A stretch of 19,987 nt of DNA from NCBI GenBank assembly GCA_903834675.1, contig CAILKC010000894.1, forward strand, positions 1 through 19,987, written 5' to 3'. The position numbers and the translations under genes were made by a program. A model generated the notes under the pieces. It saw only the letters and a program-made list of their open reading frames with translations. It was not told the origin of the DNA and did no database searches. The first letter of the stretch is position 1, and each line of letters begins with the position of its first letter. This document shows, piece after piece, positions 15,501-19,987 of this stretch. This DNA comes from an uncultured Victivallales bacterium (GTDB lineage: Bacteria; Verrucomicrobiota; Lentisphaeria; Oligosphaerales; JAFGRS01).

Positions 15501-18500
15501 TTTGGCGGCACCACCCCCGGCGGGCGGGCGGGAGAAGGCACCGTCGGGTTCTTCCAGGCGCCGGACCTGGCCAACCCGACGACCGACCCTAGCCGGCAGC
15601 TCCAGGTCTATCACACCTTCCGCTACGAGCAGGCAGGCGGAAGCGCCTCCCTGGGCGGGATCACGCTGCGCTCCGTGGACTCGAGCGGCGCGCAACTGCG
15701 ACTGGCAAAGAACTTCACCCTGGCGCTGACCGGCAACCTCGCCATTGGCCAAGTGGACGCGGCGAATGCCCATCTCTCCGTCGGCGGCGGCTCGGTCATC
15801 CGGGTTGGGGGCACGCTGAGCGTCGAGGGTGAGTCCTCGGTTCTGCTTCAATCGGTCAACGAGGGCGGAATGGCGAGCGGACAATGGCAGGGACAGGGGG
15901 TGGAGATCCACGCTGCCGACCTTGTCGTGGGCACGGGCTCCATCATTTCGGCCGACGCCCAAGGCTACGCGCCCGGCGTAGGTCCGGCAGTCGGCTCAGG
16001 CAACTCGGGCGGCACCTATGCTGGCATGGGGGGGCGGGGTCCTTGGGGCAGTCCTCTCACCACGACCTACGGCAACGCCTTGGCGCCTTTCGATCTGGGC
16101 AGCGGCGGCGGGGCCTTTGACGCCCTGGGCGCCGGCCAGGGCGGTAGCGGCGGCGGCGCCATCTACATCGAGGTCACCGGCCTCCTGACCCTGGAGGGCG
16201 AGATCTCGGCCGATGGACAGCACATGAACACCGGACGCGGCGACGGCGGCGGCGCTGGCGGCAGCGTCTACATCGTCACCCACGGGTTGACCGGCGCCGG
16301 GATCTTTACCGCCGAGGGCGGGAGCAGTATGCAGAACCGTGGCGGCGGGGGGGGCGGCGGACGCATCGCCGTCCGCTATGCGACGGCGGCCGGCTACACG
16401 GGATTTACGGGTACGACCGCCGGGGGCGGCACCGGCGCCAACAGCGGTCAGTCGGGGACCTCGGTCTTCATCGACACCAGTGTTCCCAGGGATCATCTGC
16501 GCTTCTACCAACGCTTCGTCCTTGCTGCCGGCAGCCAGGGGCGTTACGGGGCGATCACCTTGGACGATGCGGCCTCTCTGGTAGTTGGCGGCGGCTCGGA
16601 GCTGACGGTGGACGGCGCGCTGACCGTGCGTGGCGGCTCGACGGTCTTCGTCATGTCAACGGATTCTGGCGGCCCGGTTGGGGGAGTCTGGCTCGGAGCG
16701 GGATCGACCTTTCTTGCCGACACCCTCACGATCGAGGCGGGATCTGGCATCTCCGCGGATTTCCAAGGGTACCCGCAAGCCCTCGGACCGGGGTCTGTAG
16801 GAGGCTCAGGCAACTCGGGCGGCACGCACGCCGGGGTCGGCGGAACCTACTGGGGCGCCCCCAACCAGAATTCCTACGGCAATGCCTTGGCGCCTTTCGA
16901 CCTGGGCAGCGGCGGCGGCACCTATGACGCCCTGGGCGGCGGCCAGGGCGGCGCCGGCGGCGGTGCGGTGCGCGTGGTCGTGGCCGGCACGCTGACTCTG
17001 GACGGCGGAATCACGGCCGACGGTCAGAGCATGGACACCTCCCGCGCGGATGGCGGCGGCGCCGGCGGCAGTGTGCAGGTGTGGACCGGCGTTCTGACCG
17101 GCTCCGGACGGCTCTCTGCGGACGGCGGCGCCAGTGTCTCCTACCGCGGGGGTGGGGGCGGCGGCGGCCGAGTGGTTGTTAGCGCCTCGGCGCTGAGCGG
17201 CAACGGGCAGATGTCGGCGACGGGCGGTAACGGCAACGGCCCCGGCGGCGGTGGGCAGGTGACTCTGTACACCCCGGTCGGGTCTCCGACCTGGGCCCTT
17301 AGCGCCTCTGGCGGCAACGGCGGCACGGCTGGTAGTACCCTGGTTTCGCCGACGCCGGCGTACGCCTGGATCGCCGACGGAAATACGTGCTCCCACGACA
17401 CCGAGACCCTCTGCTGGGCCAGCGCCGGAGGCGACGCGGCCTCGACCACATTCCGCTTGACTGCGGTCGGCGGCCATGGCGAGATCCTTCTGGCCTCAGG
17501 GCCGGTATGGATCATGCGAGCGGACTGGGACACCACCTTTGCCCCTGATGGCACGTACGAACTGCGGGCGACCTTCCTGGACGCCGCGGGAGACGAGGTA
17601 GGACGGCTGACGCGGCAGCTCCTGGTGAACAACTCGGTCGTCTGGCATAGCGGACCGATCACCGCCAACGAGACCTGGACGGCCGACCAGGTCCACCTTG
17701 TCGAGGGCGATGTCACAATCGCCTCGGGCGTGACGGTGACAGTCGAGCCGGGAACCCTGGTCAAGTTCGTGGACGGCACGCGGGTGACGCTCAGCAACGG
17801 CGCCAGTCTGAACGCTGCCGGCAGCGCGGACACCCCGGTCATCTTCACCTCGCTGCGGGACGACACGGCGGGAGGAGACACGAACTACGACGGCTCCACG
17901 AGCCTGCCCCAGCCGGGGAGCTGGGATGGGATTGTCATGGTCGGCAACGGCACGTTGGGCCAGAACGACTACACGGAGATTCGCTACGCGCAGGCCAGTC
18001 ACACCGGAGCTCTGACCGGTGACCAGACCTGGGATGGAAGTTGGACCCATCTGCTGAGCGGCGACGTCATCGTCCCCAACCGCGTGACCCTGACGATTGC
18101 TGCGGGCGCGGTCGTCAAGCTCGGCGCGGGCAAGAGCCTGATGGTGCAACCGGGTGGGCGTCTGGTCGCCGTCGGTTCCGTCGCGCTGCCCATCGTGTTC
18201 ACCTCGGAGCGCGATGACAGCGTGGGCGGGGACAGCAACGGCGACGGATCGACGACGCAGGCCAAGCCCGGCGACTGGTACCGTCTCTACGTGGACGGCG
18301 GCGTGGCCTACTTCAACCACGTTCAGATGCGCTATGGCTCCGGCACGGACAGTACCCAGGCGGGGCTGATCCGCAGCAATGGCGCGGCGCAGGTCACGGT
18401 CGCGAACTCGATCCTGACGGACGGCTACTATACTGGTATTCTTGCCTGGGGCGGGACGGTGACCGTCACCAACACGGTGATCGCCGGCCTGGACCGCGGC

Positions 18501-19987
18501 ATCTCGGCCCATCCCGGCGGTACCCTCGAGGTCACCAACTGCACCCTGGATGACAACCGCATCGGCCTGCTGCTGCATGGGGGCAGCCTGACGGCGGTCA
18601 ACTGCATCGTCAGCCATAGCACCGAGTACGGCATCGACAATGACCTCGGTGGGCCGGCGCCCACGGTGCAGTACGGCAACGTCTGGGGCTCTGGGATACT
18701 GGACTACCGCGGCGTCACCAACCAGACCGGGCTGAACGGCAACCTCTCTGTCGATCCGCTTTACAGGAGCCGCGCCCACGGCGATTTCCGCCTGGGCTAT
18801 GTGTCGCCCTGCATCGATGCGGGCGACGGCAGCGTGGCCCCTGTCACCGACTTGGCCGGGGCGCCGCGCTACGACGACCCACGCACCCCCAACACCGGCA
18901 TCCCGGTGGAGATCGAACCCGGGAGCGTGGCCTACGCCGACCTGGGCGCCTATGAGTTCGTCGAGAGCGCCGGCTCAGCCATTGACCTGATCGTGACCGC
19001 GGTGGCTGGACCGCTGGCGGCGACGGCCGGCGAGACGGCCACGCTGTCGTGGACGGTGACCAACCTGGGAACCGCGACCGCGACCGGGCCCTGGCATGAC
19101 ACCGTGGCCCTCGTCCGCGACCCGGATACGGCCCCCGTTGCGGTCTTCGCAGGAGAGGTCCTCGTCGGCAGCGGCGTGACCCTCGGTCCGGGCGCGAGTT
19201 GCCTGGCTGCGGGCACCGTCCGCGTCCCCGGCAGTACCGTCGGCCTCCACCGTTGGCAGGTGACCACGAATACGCGCGGCGAGGTCTTCGAGGGCGCCAA
19301 CACGACGAACAACACCGCGGTATCCCTGGCCCCGGTGGTCCTGGCGGTGCCGCTGGTCACGGTGGACGGTGAGGTGCTCACGGGCCAGTTTTCGGCGGTC
19401 GGTGAGTCGCAGTGGTTTGCCTTTTTGCCGGAGCCGGGTCAGGACCTCCTGCTCAGCCTCGATCTGGCCGACGCGGCGGGCGCAGTCGAGCTCTACCTCG
19501 GCGCCGGCTACATTCCCAGCCCGCAGCACTTCGACAGTCGCCAGACGGAGTGGAACTCGGCGCGAGTCAGCGCGCTGGTCGTCAACTCCACCGCCCAGAC
19601 CTATTACGCCCTGGTCCGCAACACGGCGCTCTCCGGCAGCCGCGCCGATTTCACCCTCGGCGCCGCGGTTCTCGATTTCCAGTTGAACTCGGTCTCGCCG
19701 AGCGCGGTGGGGAATAGCGGCCCGGTGACGCTGAGGTTGCGGGGCGGGAAGCTGACGGGGGCGCTGACCTACCAGCTCGTGGATGCCGAGGGCGGGGCGC
19801 GCGCCGCCACCCAGGTGTACGTGGTTGACTCGGCGCAGGTCTGTGCCAGCTTCGATCTGACCGGCGCCACCCCGGGCAGCTACTCGGTGCGGGTCAGCAC
19901 CGCCCTCGACTCGGTGGAGCTGGAGGGGGCGGTCACGGTGACCGCCACCGCGCCGGGGCGTTTCGAGGTCAACCTGATCATGCCTGC
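12543..19987 (+). CDS. Giant exported multi-domain protein (DUF2341, Gly-rich repeats, beta-helix, CARDB), 3' end outside window
   Basis: I translated this frame throughout: no stop occurs, giving at least 2481 codons. ATG 12543 is chosen because AGGGGG (12531-12536) lies 6 nt upstream. An in-frame ATG at 12618 (residue 26) would give a more compact signal peptide (core VQLVLLACLGW, cleavage near Ala45). Module order: DUF2341 at residues ~82-186 (WKRHVTVTNPT, IYLYYGS), then a jelly-roll-like extension to ~355; a beta-sandwich strip (~361-470); four Gly-rich repeats (~471-738, 740-1016, 1017-1316, 1317-1580); a right-handed beta-helix (~1701-2139) ending in DPLYRSRAHGDFRL; CARDB (~2148-2261); a PPC-like domain (~2272-2378); and a TIG-like segment. 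A motif RDDxxGGDxNxDGS occurs twice, at 1772 and 1890, and may bind calcium. It is likely a surface or adhesive protein; the missing C-terminus may carry an anchor or effector domain. Confidence 0.88.
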   Translation, partial: MLPPLTRPAKATACATPVRTAGCRLMRVQLVLLACLGWQCLSRAAEVWTQTTDADFGAGTRTCITIAGSGAEAALTLASAPFAWKRHVTVTNPTAAGLTDIPVRVALSAANFDFSRTRGDGADVRFLDGDEVTPLAFWIESWDSTASPAVVWVKLPALAASASRTIYLYYGSAAAEAASSGADTFPRFDDFDSLSAWSQSGSGVSVAGSVVTLDSGANPTISTTLTVPAPFTVEVKYQQPSSFRNRLYLTKPATGSPTGYDYGIFESLFWSGFSGVTLIPNTWYVVRWDNTLTNYTWRLLAMNGSEVFSRSHGSAIAGLNTLNFAGTDRSDSDFKLDWMRVRPYAASEPTAAVGAEASAAARVLFSTVGSFVSPAFDTGMYARLALAWEADTPAGTAVRFQVRTAATQAGLASAAWRGPTGPDDWLTVSGSTIDLAGSSARWVQVKAVLTAPTTEVSANLNSVTLTYGPGDVVISANATWPEGDYALDTLIVTNGATLALGGGSTLTATGTISLTGNSTLLLQGKNTTGQADGAWAGTGGAIHTANLVIEGGSSLSANGQGYAQERGPGAGFEGWYCGGGASHAGAGTGTVAGTTIYGSAIVPVDLGSGGGRQYDTPGGTGGGAIRLAVSGTLTLNGRVTAEGTDMAGNGGGGAGGSIYATLGTLAGSGSFCADGGNQGSGRSAAGGGGRIAVYYSTDGGYTGFATSTAFGGTTPGARAGEGTVGFFQAPDLANPTTDPNRVLYVFHTFRYEQENSTLVFGGVTVGSAAANGATLKLAGGATVTVSGTVAITGNSTIQIQGKDTTGQVNGAWAGTGGAIHTANLVVEAGSSLSANGQGYAQERGPGAGFEGWYCGGGASHAGAGTGTVAGTTIYGSAIAPVDLGSGGGHLYEPPGGTGGGAIRLAVSGTLTLNGRVTAKGTDMAGNGGGGAGGSIYATLGTLAGSGSFCADGGNQGGDRSAAGGGGRIAVYYSSASGYTGFATSTAFGGTTPGGRAGEGTVGFFQAPDLANPTTDPSRQLQVYHTFRYEQAGGSASLGGITLRSVDSSGAQLRLAKNFTLALTGNLAIGQVDAANAHLSVGGGSVIRVGGTLSVEGESSVLLQSVNEGGMASGQWQGQGVEIHAADLVVGTGSIISADAQGYAPGVGPAVGSGNSGGTYAGMGGRGPWGSPLTTTYGNALAPFDLGSGGGAFDALGAGQGGSGGGAIYIEVTGLLTLEGEISADGQHMNTGRGDGGGAGGSVYIVTHGLTGAGIFTAEGGSSMQNRGGGGGGGRIAVRYATAAGYTGFTGTTAGGGTGANSGQSGTSVFIDTSVPRDHLRFYQRFVLAAGSQGRYGAITLDDAASLVVGGGSELTVDGALTVRGGSTVFVMSTDSGGPVGGVWLGAGSTFLADTLTIEAGSGISADFQGYPQALGPGSVGGSGNSGGTHAGVGGTYWGAPNQNSYGNALAPFDLGSGGGTYDALGGGQGGAGGGAVRVVVAGTLTLDGGITADGQSMDTSRADGGGAGGSVQVWTGVLTGSGRLSADGGASVSYRGGGGGGGRVVVSASALSGNGQMSATGGNGNGPGGGGQVTLYTPVGSPTWALSASGGNGGTAGSTLVSPTPAYAWIADGNTCSHDTETLCWASAGGDAASTTFRLTAVGGHGEILLASGPVWIMRADWDTTFAPDGTYELRATFLDAAGDEVGRLTRQLLVNNSVVWHSGPITANETWTADQVHLVEGDVTIASGVTVTVEPGTLVKFVDGTRVTLSNGASLNAAGSADTPVIFTSLRDDTAGGDTNYDGSTSLPQPGSWDGIVMVGNGTLGQNDYTEIRYAQASHTGALTGDQTWDGSWTHLLSGDVIVPNRVTLTIAAGAVVKLGAGKSLMVQPGGRLVAVGSVALPIVFTSERDDSVGGDSNGDGSTTQAKPGDWYRLYVDGGVAYFNHVQMRYGSGTDSTQAGLIRSNGAAQVTVANSILTDGYYTGILAWGGTVTVTNTVIAGLDRGISAHPGGTLEVTNCTLDDNRIGLLLHGGSLTAVNCIVSHSTEYGIDNDLGGPAPTVQYGNVWGSGILDYRGVTNQTGLNGNLSVDPLYRSRAHGDFRLGYVSPCIDAGDGSVAPVTDLAGAPRYDDPRTPNTGIPVEIEPGSVAYADLGAYEFVESAGSAIDLIVTAVAGPLAATAGETATLSWTVTNLGTATATGPWHDTVALVRDPDTAPVAVFAGEVLVGSGVTLGPGASCLAAGTVRVPGSTVGLHRWQVTTNTRGEVFEGANTTNNTAVSLAPVVLAVPLVTVDGEVLTGQFSAVGESQWFAFLPEPGQDLLLSLDLADAAGAVELYLGAGYIPSPQHFDSRQTEWNSARVSALVVNSTAQTYYALVRNTALSGSRADFTLGAAVLDFQLNSVSPSAVGNSGPVTLRLRGGKLTGALTYQLVDAEGGARAATQVYVVDSAQVCASFDLTGATPGSYSVRVSTALDSVELEGAVTVTATAPGRFEVNLIMP
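14109..14759 (+). repeat. Intragenic long direct repeat, copy 1
   Basis: This tract within the giant gene is nearly identical to 14940-15590, offset by exactly 831 nt (277 codons). By my alignment the ~217 encoded residues differ at 17 positions. The tract encodes a Gly-rich repeat containing YAQERGPGAGFEGWYCGGG and GNGGGGAGGSIYATLGTLAG. The sequence just before it (the start of the repeat unit) is not conserved between the copies. Confidence 0.9.
14940..15590 (+). repeat. Intragenic long direct repeat, copy 2
   Basis: This is the second copy of the 651-nt tract at 14109-14759, in the same frame. Two more units of the same fold follow at 15591-17280 but are much more diverged at the DNA level, sharing motifs such as YGNALAPFDLGSGGG and DGGGAGGSV. 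The high similarity of copies 1 and 2 alone points to recent duplication or gene conversion. Confidence 0.9.

Noticed and set aside
13854..15962. A 702-codon open frame on the - strand inside the giant gene
   Set aside because: It is antisense to a frame with clear domains. Its length results from GC-rich Gly/Ala codons lacking stops on the opposite strand, and its apparent internal repeats mirror the repeats of the real gene.

Overview
This is a GC-rich bacterial window. Its gene content is a URO-D/MtaA-type methyltransferase homologue, very large secreted proteins with LamG, DUF2341, beta-helix and CARDB modules, and REP-type transposase debris. That mix is typical of uncultured PVC-superphylum or related bacteria (Lentisphaerota, Kiritimatiellota, Planctomycetota, Hydrogenedentota). 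The assignment is inferred from gene content; there is no rRNA or other phylogenetic marker here beyond tgt.

Layout. 205-1395 (-) is a URO-D-family methyltransferase-like protein, divergent from a small four-helix membrane protein (1577-2023, +). A UPF0178/YaiI-family protein follows (2217-2720, +). It converges, with a 10-nt gap, on a 1304-residue secreted LamG plus glycoside-hydrolase-like protein (2731-6645, -). 6646-7282 holds transposase remnants and an array of five ~36-bp palindromic repeats. The array leads into a two-domain HUH/Y1 (IS200/RAYT-like) transposase gene (7283-8143, +), which is followed by another copy of the palindrome. A short secreted WD40-like protein (8228-8866, +) converges on tgt (9151-10284, -). 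A hairpin with a T-tract on the + strand lies between them and includes the last codons of tgt. Upstream of tgt is a 112-bp element with 17-bp perfect terminal inverted repeats, then a short Hsp70-family gene (10407-12248, -). Divergent from it, an open reading frame starting at 12543 (+) runs without a stop to the window end, at least 2481 codons. It encodes a giant exported protein: DUF2341, four Gly-rich repeats (two nearly identical at DNA level), a beta-helix, CARDB and a PPC-like module.

How the genes work together. No single pathway joins them. tgt and the Hsp70 gene are co-directional and may be co-transcribed. The two giant exported proteins suggest investment in surface or polysaccharide interactions. 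The 6.7-8.2 kb segment is a mobile-element zone.

The most unusual object is the two-domain Y1 transposase. Its N-terminal domain keeps the catalytic tyrosine region but has lost the HUH histidines. Its C-terminal domain keeps HUH but has lost the tyrosine. The gene looks like a single-chain dimer with one composite active site, and it sits between copies of its probable palindromic substrate.
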